From Vibrio maritimus (lineage in GTDB: Bacteria > Pseudomonadota > Gammaproteobacteria > Enterobacterales > Vibrionaceae): 64,000 nt of DNA. The notes under the pieces are model-generated. The model worked only from the letters and a program-made list of their open reading frames with translations. It did not search any database and was not told where the DNA came from. The position numbers were made by a program, and so were the translations under genes. Shown in pieces: positions 35,892-45,493 of this stretch. The stretch's first letter is position 1. Every line of letters starts with the position of its first letter. Location of the stretch: contig NZ_CP090438.1 in the NCBI RefSeq assembly GCF_021441885.1, positions 3,472,001-3,536,000 of the forward strand, read 5' to 3'.

Positions 35892-36588
35892 AGATGGTCA
35901 GTTAATATTATCGTTAGGTATTGCTCGCTCCGGAAAAAGCACCTTAGTGAAACGAATTGCTGAGCAGTTTAACCGGGTGATTGCCTTTGATCCCAAAGCG
36001 GAATACGTTACGCAATTAGGCTTTGAAGCGTGCGTCACGCCAGAAGAGCTGATTAGCAAGGCAAGAGACCTAGACAGTGATGGCAAATTAGCCTTTGTCG
36101 CCCATGACAAAAAAGCGTTTGAGCTGTTTTGTGAAGTGGCCTTTGTGTTTAACCAGCAAAAGCCGGCGCTTATCATCTGCGAAGAGCTGGCGGCGGTGAC
36201 GAACGTCGCCAAAGCATCTGGGGCGTGGGGGCGGCTTGTCAGTCAAGGACTGGCGTACGAGCCAACCATTATCGGTACGGTGCAGCGCGGTCAAGAAGTG
36301 GATAAGTCCATTATGAACAATGCCACGTTCTTGAACATCTGCCAGCATCAAACCGACGATGACGCCAATTACATTGCAAAAAAACTGGGTATTGATGTTG
36401 CGATGGTGCCAAGGGAGCCGCTTAAGTTTATCCAGTGGCGAGCCGGAAAGGGATTATTGTGCGCCGGTCACATTGACCATGCTGGGGCAAGCTCAGCCCA
36501 TTGGCCGAAAGGAACGCCAAGGTTTTTAATCAACAACAGCCCTAAAAAGCTCAATAAAACGCAATTCGCGACCGTCAAGTATCGATAG
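35884..36588 (+). CDS. Genome-packaging ATPase (FtsK/HerA type)
   Basis: A 234-residue P-loop ATPase, the size of packaging ATPases from tailless membrane-containing phages. Walker A is GIARSGKST (residues 12-20), Walker B ALIICEE (95-101), and a downstream GTVQR block (131-135) ends with an Arg/Gln like the sensor region of this family. There is no membrane segment or periplasmic part, unlike filamentous-phage Zot/pI. It would pump the genome into preformed capsids. ATG 35884 follows GAGG; the frame extends upstream inside the previous gene. Confidence 0.78.
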   Translation: MRKDGQLILSLGIARSGKSTLVKRIAEQFNRVIAFDPKAEYVTQLGFEACVTPEELISKARDLDSDGKLAFVAHDKKAFELFCEVAFVFNQQKPALIICEELAAVTNVAKASGAWGRLVSQGLAYEPTIIGTVQRGQEVDKSIMNNATFLNICQHQTDDDANYIAKKLGIDVAMVPREPLKFIQWRAGKGLLCAGHIDHAGASSAHWPKGTPRFLINNSPKKLNKTQFATVKYR

Positions 36589-36624
36589 CGCTAGTCAATT
36601 TAGGCTCACGGTTCAACGCCCAAT

Positions 36625-36659
36625 CAGTATTTAATCCGGCTAAGCCGGATTAAATACTG
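36625..36659. other. Perfect 16-bp hairpin between ATPase and capsid genes
   Basis: CAGTATTTAATCCGGC (36625-36640), loop TAA, GCCGGATTAAATACTG (36644-36659). No T run follows, so it is not a standard terminator; it could be an RNA-processing or stability element before the structural genes, or a DNA-level signal. Confidence 0.6.
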
Positions 36660-36733
36660 TCTTCACCTTGTCACCCCTTCCATCCTAAGAAACGATGACC
36701 GTGCTCATTCACTTTTGTTTTTTAGGTAAACAC

Positions 36734-36856
36734 ATGAAAAAAGCCAAACCCTACATCGTAATGGTTGTTGTGATTTTGGTTGTGATGGCGGGTGTTGGCC
36801 TTGCCAAGCGCAACTCAAAGACCGCGAACAAGGCTCTAGATAAGGTAGGTATCTAA
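36734..36856 (+). CDS. Tiny membrane protein upstream of the capsid gene (40 aa)
   Basis: MKKAKPYIVMVVVILVVMAGVGLAKR and a basic/polar tail: one transmembrane helix (residues about 7-24). Its stop overlaps the capsid start as TAATG, so the two are coupled. Tailless membrane-containing phages encode several such peptides in their inner membrane. ATG 36734 has AGGT 8 nt upstream only. Confidence 0.65.
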   Translation: MKKAKPYIVMVVVILVVMAGVGLAKRNSKTANKALDKVGI

Positions 36857-37704
36857 TGTCTCAAGCTCTCAAACAAGCCATGAACATGCTTCGTGCCAAC
36901 GTGATGCCACGTCGCCAAGAAATCGACCGCTGGGAAAACATTCGCGCAGGGGGTGAAGCGATTCTGACTATCCCTGTCGGCCCGACGTATTGGGCGATTG
37001 AGTTCATCCTCAAGAACCTCGCTTTGTCGGACATTGAATATTTTCAGTTTAAACTCAATGGTCGTCCCCATATTCACGTTACCCCTCAAGAGATGAAAAA
37101 GCTGGCCGTGGAAGCCGGTATTCATTGGGATGATACGCGCCCTACCCTCTATTTTGGTGACCCATCCATGCTCACCTGGGAAGGACAGTTTTTGAAAACC
37201 ATGGTGACCAAAGTCACCGACACTTGGAAGTGTTACGTGCGCATCAAGTCTGGCGTATCGAACCCTGAAATCACTTCAAACGCCTTGACCACCCCTAGTG
37301 AGCCAGAGCGCTACTTCCTGCCTGAAATTATATCGACCTCATTTCGTGCTGGCCGCGCTGGGTACAATGACATCAACATTGATAACGAGCCGGACTTTTA
37401 TGTCTCACGCCTGTTTATGGAAGGCAGTGACTTGAACCACATCGAAATCAAACGTGATGGCTCGACGTTCTTAAAAGGGACGCGCGACGATTTGGATGAA
37501 GACTTAAAGCGCTTTAAGCGAACCCCTCAAGCCAATAACCTCACACTGGATTTTGTGCAGCAGGGATTTGGGGCATTGGGAGTCTTCCATAAAATGGCAC
37601 CGCAAGGGGATTTAGTGTTTCGCGTCCACAAAGGGGCAGCCGGTGACTTTCCGGTATTGATTGAAGGCGTTCGTCAGGTCTCCGCGTTCCCAACACCAAA
37701 ATAA
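36856..37704 (+). CDS. Putative double-jelly-roll major capsid protein
   Basis: A 282-residue soluble, beta-rich protein. Two similar halves can be drawn: an N-terminal part with TIPVGPTYWAIEF (residues 38-50) and FKLNGR (65-70), and a C-terminal part with DINIDNEPDFYVSRLF and IEIKRDG, as expected of a duplicated jelly roll. From memory, PM2 P2 (269 residues) has the same PIGQTYEVIDL ... VELDGR spacing near its N-terminus. No signal or membrane segment. Flanked by the packaging ATPase and membrane peptides. It would build the icosahedral shell around an internal membrane. A structure prediction is the decisive test. Confidence 0.72.
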   Translation: MSQALKQAMNMLRANVMPRRQEIDRWENIRAGGEAILTIPVGPTYWAIEFILKNLALSDIEYFQFKLNGRPHIHVTPQEMKKLAVEAGIHWDDTRPTLYFGDPSMLTWEGQFLKTMVTKVTDTWKCYVRIKSGVSNPEITSNALTTPSEPERYFLPEIISTSFRAGRAGYNDINIDNEPDFYVSRLFMEGSDLNHIEIKRDGSTFLKGTRDDLDEDLKRFKRTPQANNLTLDFVQQGFGALGVFHKMAPQGDLVFRVHKGAAGDFPVLIEGVRQVSAFPTPK

Positions 37705-37713
37705 GGGGGCGAT

Positions 37714-37956
37714 ATGTCTTGGTGGGATAATTTAAACAACACGTTAGGCACGCTTGGCGGGATTTGGGTTGACTACAACAAGAGCGCTGACCCTAACGAA
37801 CACAAAGGTAAAGAGCCACCAAAAGGGGAAGACAGTGACGGGTCAACCCTCGTGGCTACCCCTCCTCAATGGGCGAGCCCTAACACGCAGTGGCTTGTGG
37901 TTGGCGGTGTGGTGTGCCTCTTGCTTGTTGTGCTGCTTCTTGGAGGCCGTCGATGA
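37714..37956 (+). CDS. Small membrane protein (80 aa)
   Basis: Polar N-terminal 55 residues (MSWWDNLNNTLGTLGGIWVDY) and a single C-terminal transmembrane helix (WLVVGGVVCLLLVVLLLGG) ending in RR. AAGGGGG precedes the ATG. Overlaps the next gene by ATGA. Likely virion inner-membrane protein by position. Confidence 0.68.
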   Translation: MSWWDNLNNTLGTLGGIWVDYNKSADPNEHKGKEPPKGEDSDGSTLVATPPQWASPNTQWLVVGGVVCLLLVVLLLGGRR

Positions 37957-38162
37957 TACCGTTCATTATCGGCGCGGCGGCGGCTTCCGGCCTTGGTGCG
38001 GGATGGTGGGGCGCAACCAAGACCGCCGAAAGCAGCAAGAGTGACATCATCATTGAAGGTGACGCGAGCGTCAAAAACGCTAACCTCACCACAACGATTG
38101 TCATTACCTTGGTGGTGACGATTGTCGCCAGTATGGCTCTCAAAAAATTCACGAAAACGTAA
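37953..38162 (+). CDS. Small membrane protein (69 aa), two hydrophobic segments
   Basis: N-terminal hydrophobic, Gly/Ala-rich segment (IPFIIGAAAASGLGAGWWGA) and a C-terminal transmembrane helix (TTTIVITLVVTIVASMAL) with a basic tail. Coupled by ATGA to the previous gene; a longer frame from 37890 lies inside that gene and is rejected. Candidate phage membrane protein. Confidence 0.65.
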   Translation: MIPFIIGAAAASGLGAGWWGATKTAESSKSDIIIEGDASVKNANLTTTIVITLVVTIVASMALKKFTKT

Positions 38163-38171
38163 GGGGTTCAT

Positions 38172-38381
38172 ATGATTCCGGGTATGCCAAGTTTTGGTGA
38201 TATCGCTGGCGGTCTAGGTAATGGCGGCCCCAGCAGTGCTGGCTCTAGCGCGGACATGGGGAGCCTTGGCGGTGCGAACGTCGGTGGTATCGGAAATCGT
38301 GTCGATAACTCAAGGATTGCCATGGCTATTGTATTGGGCTTTGTGCTCATTGGAGGGGTGTTACTGTGGAAATTAAAATAG
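38172..38381 (+). CDS. Gly/Ser-rich small membrane protein (69 aa)
   Basis: The first 45 residues are Gly/Ser/Asn-rich and flexible (SFGDIAGGLGNGGPSSAGSSADMGSLGG), followed by one transmembrane helix (IAMAIVLGFVLIGGVLLW) and KLK. AAGGGG gives a strong ribosome binding site. Ends inside the next gene (16-bp overlap). The composition recalls coat- or membrane-associated phage peptides. Confidence 0.65.
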   Translation: MIPGMPSFGDIAGGLGNGGPSSAGSSADMGSLGGANVGGIGNRVDNSRIAMAIVLGFVLIGGVLLWKLK

Positions 38382-38734
38382 TTCCCTACAGCCCTGAGGC
38401 GGTGACACGATTTGCTTCTGCTTTGGGTGACTACTCAGAAGATATCCTTCGAAGCGTTCGCTGTGGTCATTCACACATTTGGCAACTCGAAGACACGCAC
38501 TACATTGTGACCATTGAGCAAGACTCAAAAGGCAAAGTGTTGGTGGTGCTGTGCGCTGTTGGGGAGGGTTTAGCAAACACGGCCCCTCGTATCTTAGAGC
38601 AAGCCAACAATATTGGTGCTTACGGCTGCCGATTCCACAGTACCCATAAGGGACTACACCGACTCATCAACCTACCCGTGCAATGGGTAGAAAATGTGTT
38701 CTTAGTGCCAGTGGAGGGATGCAATGGGAAGTAG
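38366..38734 (+). CDS. Unknown globular protein, possibly GNAT-like (122 aa)
   Basis: GTG start at 38366 after GGAGGGG. A mixed alpha/beta soluble protein (SHIWQLEDTHYIVTIEQD, LVVLCAVGEGLANTAPRILEQANNIGAYGCRF). The strand-helix-strand order and the HIWQLED-like opening resemble small phage proteins with an acetyltransferase-like fold, but no acetyl-CoA motif is certain. It is the only clearly non-membrane protein between the membrane peptides. Confidence 0.6.
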   Translation: MEIKIVPYSPEAVTRFASALGDYSEDILRSVRCGHSHIWQLEDTHYIVTIEQDSKGKVLVVLCAVGEGLANTAPRILEQANNIGAYGCRFHSTHKGLHRLINLPVQWVENVFLVPVEGCNGK

Positions 38735-39221
38735 AAGTAGTTCTTCATCCTCAACCACTAATCATTACACCACGAATACCGAAAACTATGCGCTGCAAGG
38801 TGATAACACCGGCAACGCCATTCTAGGCAGTGGTAATACCATGATATCCACTGACCATGGCGCGATTGACTCCGCTTTCGACTTTGCCGAAGTCGGACTC
38901 AAAGAGGCGTTTGGGTTTGGTGAGAGTGCGTTGGACTTTGGAGAAACGTCCCTAAAATTTGCAGGGAATGCGTTCGATGGTGCGCTGGATGCGGTCACCG
39001 GCACCACGCGAGACGCTATGGATATGGTGTCTGGCTTAACCGCTTCCCAAAATGCGCAGAACGACAAGTCCATCTCTGCCATTAAGGATTTAGCTGAAAA
39101 CGTACAAACCGGTGGGGAAGCAATGATTGCGAAAACCTCTCAGGAAATGACCAAAATGGTCATGGTAGTGATTGGGGTGGGACTGGTTGTGATGGGCGTA
39201 GTGGTTTGGAGTAAGAAGTAA
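38724..39221 (+). CDS. Tail-anchored structural protein (165 aa)
   Basis: Ser-rich start (GSRSSSSSSTTNHYTTNTENYAL), a Gly/Phe/Ala repeat-like helical middle (AFDFAEVGLKEAFGFGESALDFGETSLKFAGNAFDGAL, about every 11 residues), and a C-terminal transmembrane helix (MVMVVIGVGLVVMGVVVW) followed by SKK. The N-terminal block with ALQGDNTGNAILGSGN is a pattern I associate with virion proteins of small phages. Overlaps the previous gene by 11 bp; its stop overlaps the next start (TAATG). Confidence 0.68.
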   Translation: MGSRSSSSSSTTNHYTTNTENYALQGDNTGNAILGSGNTMISTDHGAIDSAFDFAEVGLKEAFGFGESALDFGETSLKFAGNAFDGALDAVTGTTRDAMDMVSGLTASQNAQNDKSISAIKDLAENVQTGGEAMIAKTSQEMTKMVMVVIGVGLVVMGVVVWSKK

Positions 39222-39856
39222 TGTCTATTGAAAAAACGCTCAGTCCTAACGCTCGAACCACCATTCTTGAAGTCGGTCGTTTTCTGTACATTCGTAAAGC
39301 CAGTGCGGCACTGTCTATCATATTAACCTCAGACGTTGACCAAGGCCAATCGGTTGAAATCAAAATGCACAGAGGTGAGCAATACGATATCGGTGAGTTT
39401 TCTCCAACTGCGAGGTTCACTCGATTAGAAATACAAAACCTCTCGGATGAACGTAACGATATTGAACTTGAGATTGGTTTACACCGGTTTACGCCATCCA
39501 TTGCAGGCTCAGACATCAACGCCACTATTACGGGCATTACGATAGATTTACCTGTTGAGGTGGTCAAGCCTGTTGAGGTGAGTAGCATCACCAAACCGGT
39601 GACCATTGAATATCACCGTAAACGCATGGTGTCACTGGGCACAATGAGTTTAGGTGCCGGTAAAATATCCCTCCCCGCTAACCCCGAGCGTTATGAGCTT
39701 CTTATTACGGGTTACACCGATAACTCTGGTCCTGTTTTTGTCAGCGGCATTCCCGTGTACCCCGGTCAAGTTTTTATCGTTGAAACCAATAGCGAAGTCG
39801 AAGTTAAAGGCGCTGCGGCGAGCATCATTTTTGTTAGTGAGATTGTGTATGAGTAG
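39221..39856 (+). CDS. Beta-rich putative virion protein (211 aa)
   Basis: No membrane segment; alternating hydrophobic beta patterns throughout. Residues about 100-125 contain a repetitive Ile/Val/Pro stretch (ATITGITIDLPVEVVKPVEVSSITKPVTIEY) like a beta-helical or fibre neck, followed by a compact C-terminal domain (RYELLITGYTDNSGPVFVSGIPVYPGQVF). This fits a vertex, penton or spike component, but no homologue is recalled. Overlaps the next gene by 8 bp. Confidence 0.62.
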   Translation: MSIEKTLSPNARTTILEVGRFLYIRKASAALSIILTSDVDQGQSVEIKMHRGEQYDIGEFSPTARFTRLEIQNLSDERNDIELEIGLHRFTPSIAGSDINATITGITIDLPVEVVKPVEVSSITKPVTIEYHRKRMVSLGTMSLGAGKISLPANPERYELLITGYTDNSGPVFVSGIPVYPGQVFIVETNSEVEVKGAAASIIFVSEIVYE

Positions 39857-40283
39857 TCTTTCTTCCGTCACGTTTGGCGGCGCATCCAGTCCTTCCGAGA
39901 CTCTAAAAGTCGAGTTTGATGATACTTGGCACTATGGGGCAACAGACATTGCTTCCCATAAACCAACTGTGGCCTTTTCACTCGATAGCCATGATGCTAT
40001 TCGCTTAATCGATGTGTACATCACACAGCGCACACCGACCTCTTCACCAGGAAAACTGATGACGCTTTCTTGGTTTTGTATCAATACCTCTTCAGGTTCA
40101 AGCGATGCGATTGGGTTTATGGAAGTCGAAGCAAGTCAGGTCTGTAAACAGGTCTATCGCCAAACCATATTTTGTCCAAAGGGCGCAGATAGAATTGAGT
40201 TCTCAGTACAAGACCTTACTAATGGCGTTGATATCGGCGTCAGAATACATCATGAGGTTCGGTTTTATGAAAGTTCAAGTTAA
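39849..40283 (+). CDS. Beta-rich putative virion/spike protein (144 aa)
   Basis: Soluble, Ser/Thr-rich, beta-sheet type sequence (VTFGGASSPSETLKVEFDD, LIDVYITQRT, IGVRIHHEVRFYE). Start ATG 39849 overlaps the previous stop; a longer frame from 39654 is inside that gene. Position after the 211-residue protein suggests a receptor-binding or spike part. Ends with a 17-bp overlap into the next gene. Confidence 0.6.
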   Translation: MSSLSSVTFGGASSPSETLKVEFDDTWHYGATDIASHKPTVAFSLDSHDAIRLIDVYITQRTPTSSPGKLMTLSWFCINTSSGSSDAIGFMEVEASQVCKQVYRQTIFCPKGADRIEFSVQDLTNGVDIGVRIHHEVRFYESSS

Positions 40284-40452
40284 CGCACAGGGTCACATCA
40301 TCTCCATCAACGCACTGCAAGAGCGTGAATCACTCACCTTGCTTGATATTGAGCTTAGCCGTGATGTGTTGACCAACCCCGAAATGTATCGATGGAACGG
40401 CAAAGCGTTCGTGCTCATTGAGGAAGCCAGCCATGAACAAACTTCAGATTAG
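40267..40452 (+). CDS. Unknown small protein (61 aa)
   Basis: MKVQVNAQGHIISINALQERESLTLLDIELSRDV... ends WNGKAFVLIEEASHEQ. The layout (query-like strand, then YRWNGKAFVLI) resembles short phage tail-fibre assembly or chaperone-type peptides, a weak visual likeness. It overlaps both neighbours. The start ATG 40267 is the only one after the previous gene's end region. Confidence 0.55.
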   Translation: MKVQVNAQGHIISINALQERESLTLLDIELSRDVLTNPEMYRWNGKAFVLIEEASHEQTSD

Positions 40453-40948
40453 TGCCGTCGTTGGTTTGGGGCTGATTGGCCTTCAACTTTTTCGTCACAA
40501 GGACTCTAGAAATCCAATTGACACTGCCATCGACGAGGTATTAGGTATGGGAACGCCACGAGGTATCCGCAACAACAACCCAACGAACATCAAGTACAGT
40601 GAACACAATGACTGGTTAGGTCAAACAGGCAGTGATGGAACATTTGCTGTATTCGGCTCACCAGAATACGGCATTCGCGCTGCAACAAAGCTTATACAGA
40701 ATTACCAAAACCACCACAACCTAGGCACAGTTCGAGACATCATTAGCCGCTGGGCACCCGCTGGCGAAGAGAATCCACATTTAGAAAATTACATCAAGCA
40801 TGTTGCAAGGAAGCTTGGTATCAGTGAGAGCAACCATAAAATTATGTCCTCCCAATTCCCGGTATTAATCGCAGCCATGATTGAGTTTGAAAACGGCGTA
40901 CAGCCCTATGACATGGATTTAATCGCACATGGGGTTGCGCTCGCTTAA
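40433..40948 (+). CDS. Virion muralytic (transglycosylase-like) protein (171 aa)
   Basis: N-terminal membrane segment (ISAVVGLGLIGLQLF, residues 6-20), then a lysozyme-like domain with RGIRNNNPTNIKY (43-55), WLGQ, FAVFGSPEYGIRA (71-83) and YQNHHNLGTVRDIISRWAP. The NNPxNI...F.VF.sPEyGiRA pattern is a recurring phage peptidoglycan-degrading family, often labelled structural protein P5 in databases as I recall. Membrane anchoring suggests a virion enzyme for entry, or an exit lysozyme. GAGGAA precedes ATG 40433. Confidence 0.72.
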   Translation: MNKLQISAVVGLGLIGLQLFRHKDSRNPIDTAIDEVLGMGTPRGIRNNNPTNIKYSEHNDWLGQTGSDGTFAVFGSPEYGIRAATKLIQNYQNHHNLGTVRDIISRWAPAGEENPHLENYIKHVARKLGISESNHKIMSSQFPVLIAAMIEFENGVQPYDMDLIAHGVALA

Positions 40949-40959
40949 CGTCACTTTCT

Positions 40960-40978
40960 AACGTCGTGAGACAGGGGG
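40960..40978 (+). repeat. Leader repeat copy 3
   Basis: AACGTCGTGAGACAGGGGG, 5 nt before GTG 40984. Eighteen bases match copy 2 at 34514-34531 exactly. It precedes the lysis-type genes. Confidence 0.75.
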
Positions 40979-40983
40979 AAATA

Positions 40984-41169
40984 GTGAAAACTTTTTTGAA
41001 TTACTTAACGCAAGCATCAACGTGGGAAGGCATTGCTACCGCAGCACTTACCATTGGTGCTATCGCTGATGTTGCCACTACGGGCGGAATGGTCTCGGGT
41101 GTGTTAGCAGCGGCGGGTGCCATTGCTTCGACGACTTCCATTATTCGTAATGACCGAAAGGATAAGTAA
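40984..41169 (+). CDS. Holin-like membrane protein (61 aa)
   Basis: GTG start behind leader repeat 3. A short protein with two hydrophobic Ala/Gly-rich segments (WEGIATAALTIGAIADVATTGG and MVSGVLAAAGAIASTTSII) and a charged C-terminus (RNDRKDK), the shape of small holins. Its position after the muralytic gene supports a lysis role. Stop overlaps the next start (TAATG). Confidence 0.62.
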   Translation: MKTFLNYLTQASTWEGIATAALTIGAIADVATTGGMVSGVLAAAGAIASTTSIIRNDRKDK

Positions 41170-41330
41170 TGGATGGTGCACTGCTTCACGCACTCACGGG
41201 GTTATTGAATGACATTAACCCCTTTATCAGCTTAGCCGCGGCGTACCTTTACTTAAAGGCTGCGAGAACGCTCAATGAGCATGACAAACGTATATCAAAA
41301 TTAGAATGGAAGGATGAAAGCAATGGCTAA
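41169..41330 (+). CDS. Small membrane protein in the lysis region (53 aa)
   Basis: MDGALLHALTGLLNDINPFISLAAAYLYLKAARTL followed by a charged helix (NEHDKRISKLEWKDE). One hydrophobic helix then a polar, helical tail, similar to phage lysis-accessory or spanin-like peptides. Coupled to the gene before by TAATG and overlapping the next by 8 bp. Confidence 0.55.
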   Translation: MDGALLHALTGLLNDINPFISLAAAYLYLKAARTLNEHDKRISKLEWKDESNG

Positions 41331-41457
41331 AGTCGGATTGAAAGCAAACGGCACGCTAAAAAAGGGGTATCGCTTCGCCAAAGGTGGGCGCGTTGTGAAA
41401 GCAAAAGGTACTACCACCAAAAAGCGCAAGCCAGCAAGACGCAGAAAGCGTAAATAA
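41323..41457 (+). CDS. Very basic 44-aa protein, possible DNA-condensing virion peptide
   Basis: MAKVGLKANGTLKKGYRFAKGGRVVKAKGTTTKKRKPARRRKRK: 19 Lys/Arg and no acidic residue. The C-terminus KRKPARRRKRK resembles packaging peptides such as microvirus J protein. AAGGA precedes the ATG. Last gene of the element, directly before the terminator. Confidence 0.65.
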   Translation: MAKVGLKANGTLKKGYRFAKGGRVVKAKGTTTKKRKPARRRKRK

Positions 41458-41475
41458 CCAAATATCAGATGGACA

Positions 41476-41501
41476 AAAGGCCGCTATTTCTAGCGGCCTT
41501 T
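41476..41501. terminator. Bidirectional terminator at the right end of the element
   Basis: AAAGGCCGCTA (41476-41486) and TAGCGGCCTTT (41491-41501), then TCTTTTT on plus and T4 on minus. It can stop both the phage late transcript and read-through from tRNA-Trp. Confidence 0.85.
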
Positions 41502-41527
41502 CTTTTTGCATGTTTATGCAAATAAAG

Positions 41528-41605
<78 letters not shown>

Positions 41606-41660
41606 AAAGTGATATCTAATCTATGTTATTTAATAACTAAAATCAACACGTTAGATTCAA

Positions 41661-41687
41661 AAAAGCCTCGTCGTTAGACGAGGCTTC
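41661..41687 (-). terminator. Terminator between tRNA-Asp and tRNA-Trp
   Basis: On the minus strand AAGCCTCGTC-TAAC-GACGAGGCTT followed by T4-6. Transcription of tRNA-Trp must therefore be by read-through or a separate promoter. Confidence 0.8.
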
Positions 41688-41695
41688 TTAATAAG

Positions 41696-41772
41696 TGGCG
41701 GAGTGGACGGGACTCGAACCCGCGACCCCCGGCGTGACAGGCCGGTATTCTAACCAACTGAACTACCACTCC
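41696..41772 (-). tRNA. tRNA-Asp (GUC)
   Basis: 77-nt cloverleaf with encoded CCA; acceptor GGAGTGG/CCACTCC, anticodon GTC. Lies 54 bp after 5S rRNA. Confidence 0.97.
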
Positions 41773-41826
41773 GCAGTGGTCTATTTAAAGTCTTATCTAA
41801 ATCGTGCTTTAAACAGATAATGTTCA

Positions 41827-41946
41827 AAGCCTGGCGATGTCCTACTCTCACATGGGGAAGCCCCACACTACCATCGGCGCTATTGCGTTTCACTTCTGAG
41901 TTCGGCATGGGATCAGGTGGGTCCACAACGCTATGGTCGCCAAGCA
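41827..41946 (-). rRNA. rrf: 5S ribosomal RNA
   Basis: 120 nt; TGCTTGGCGACCATAGCG at the 5' end, the universal CCATGCCGAACTCAGAAGTG block, and the pairing 3' end CATCGCCAGGC. Confidence 0.96.
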
Positions 41947-42035
41947 AATTCTTTAATTCGGAAAACTGATTTTAAAAGTTCTGAACTCACATTCAATGTT
42001 CTACTTTGAGTCCATCAAAACCCTTTGGGTGTTGT

Positions 42036-44923
<2,888 letters not shown>

Positions 44924-45204
44924 ATACAACCCCAAAGAGTTTCAGATGAAACCATGAGATTGTTTAATCAAACAACCAAAGTTGTCTGCAATTTTTATAC
45001 ATGATGCAGACTCGATTTTGCCGTACTCAAATTCCAAGAACACTTGAATGTGTGTTGGTACCTAAATGATTAAATCATCTAGGATTTGAGAACTTTTAAT
45101 TGAATAACATTAATCAAATGTTATTCGTCAGCTTTCCAAATTTTTAAAGAGCTAGTTTCTTTCGAAACCATTTTTAAGAACACTTCAGCAAATGTGCTTA
45201 AAGA
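44924..45204 (-). promoter_or_regulatory. Spacer between tRNA-Val and 23S with boxA
   Basis: Internal spacer containing an antitermination boxA-like AGCTCTTTAAAAA (45141-45153, minus) before 23S, and sequences that pair around 23S for RNase III processing. Confidence 0.65.
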
Positions 45205-45280
45205 TGGTGGGCGATACCGGGCTCGAACCAGTGACCCCCTCCTTGTAAGGGAGGTGCTCTCCCAACTGAGCTAATCGCCC
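45205..45280 (-). tRNA. tRNA-Val (UAC)
   Basis: 76-nt cloverleaf with CCA; acceptor GGGCGAT/ATCGCCC, anticodon TAC. Last of four spacer tRNAs. Confidence 0.97.
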
Positions 45281-45310
45281 ACGAAAGTCATTCCGTGGAA
45301 TGTTCAAGAA

Positions 45311-45386
45311 TGGTGGAGCTAAGCAGGATCGAACTGCTGACCTCCTGCGTGCAAGGCAGGCGCTCTCCCAGCTGAGCTATAGCCCC
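45311..45386 (-). tRNA. tRNA-Ala (UGC)
   Basis: 76-nt cloverleaf with CCA; anticodon TGC; 5' GGGGCTA pairs with TAGCTCC allowing G-U. Confidence 0.97.
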
Positions 45387-45415
45387 ATTTCTTGAGAGTT
45401 CCTTCAAAGAAGGAA

Positions 45416-45491
45416 TGGTGGGTCGTGCAGGATTCGAACCTGCGACCAATTGATTAAAAGTCAACTGCTCTACCAACTGAGCTAACGACCC
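45416..45491 (-). tRNA. tRNA-Lys (UUU)
   Basis: 76-nt cloverleaf with CCA; acceptor GGGTCGT/ACGACCC, anticodon TTT. Only 2 bp from tRNA-Glu. Confidence 0.97.
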
Positions 45492-45493
45492 AA

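Noticed and set aside
35884..36588. Zot/pI of a filamentous (Inovirus) phage
   Set aside because: It lacks the membrane segment and periplasmic domain of Zot, and the element has no pVIII-like coat or pIII gene; the size and neighbours fit a packaging ATPase.
39654..39848. N-terminal extension of the 144-residue virion protein
   Set aside because: It overlaps the preceding gene in another frame; ATG 39849 gives the usual short overlap seen throughout this operon.
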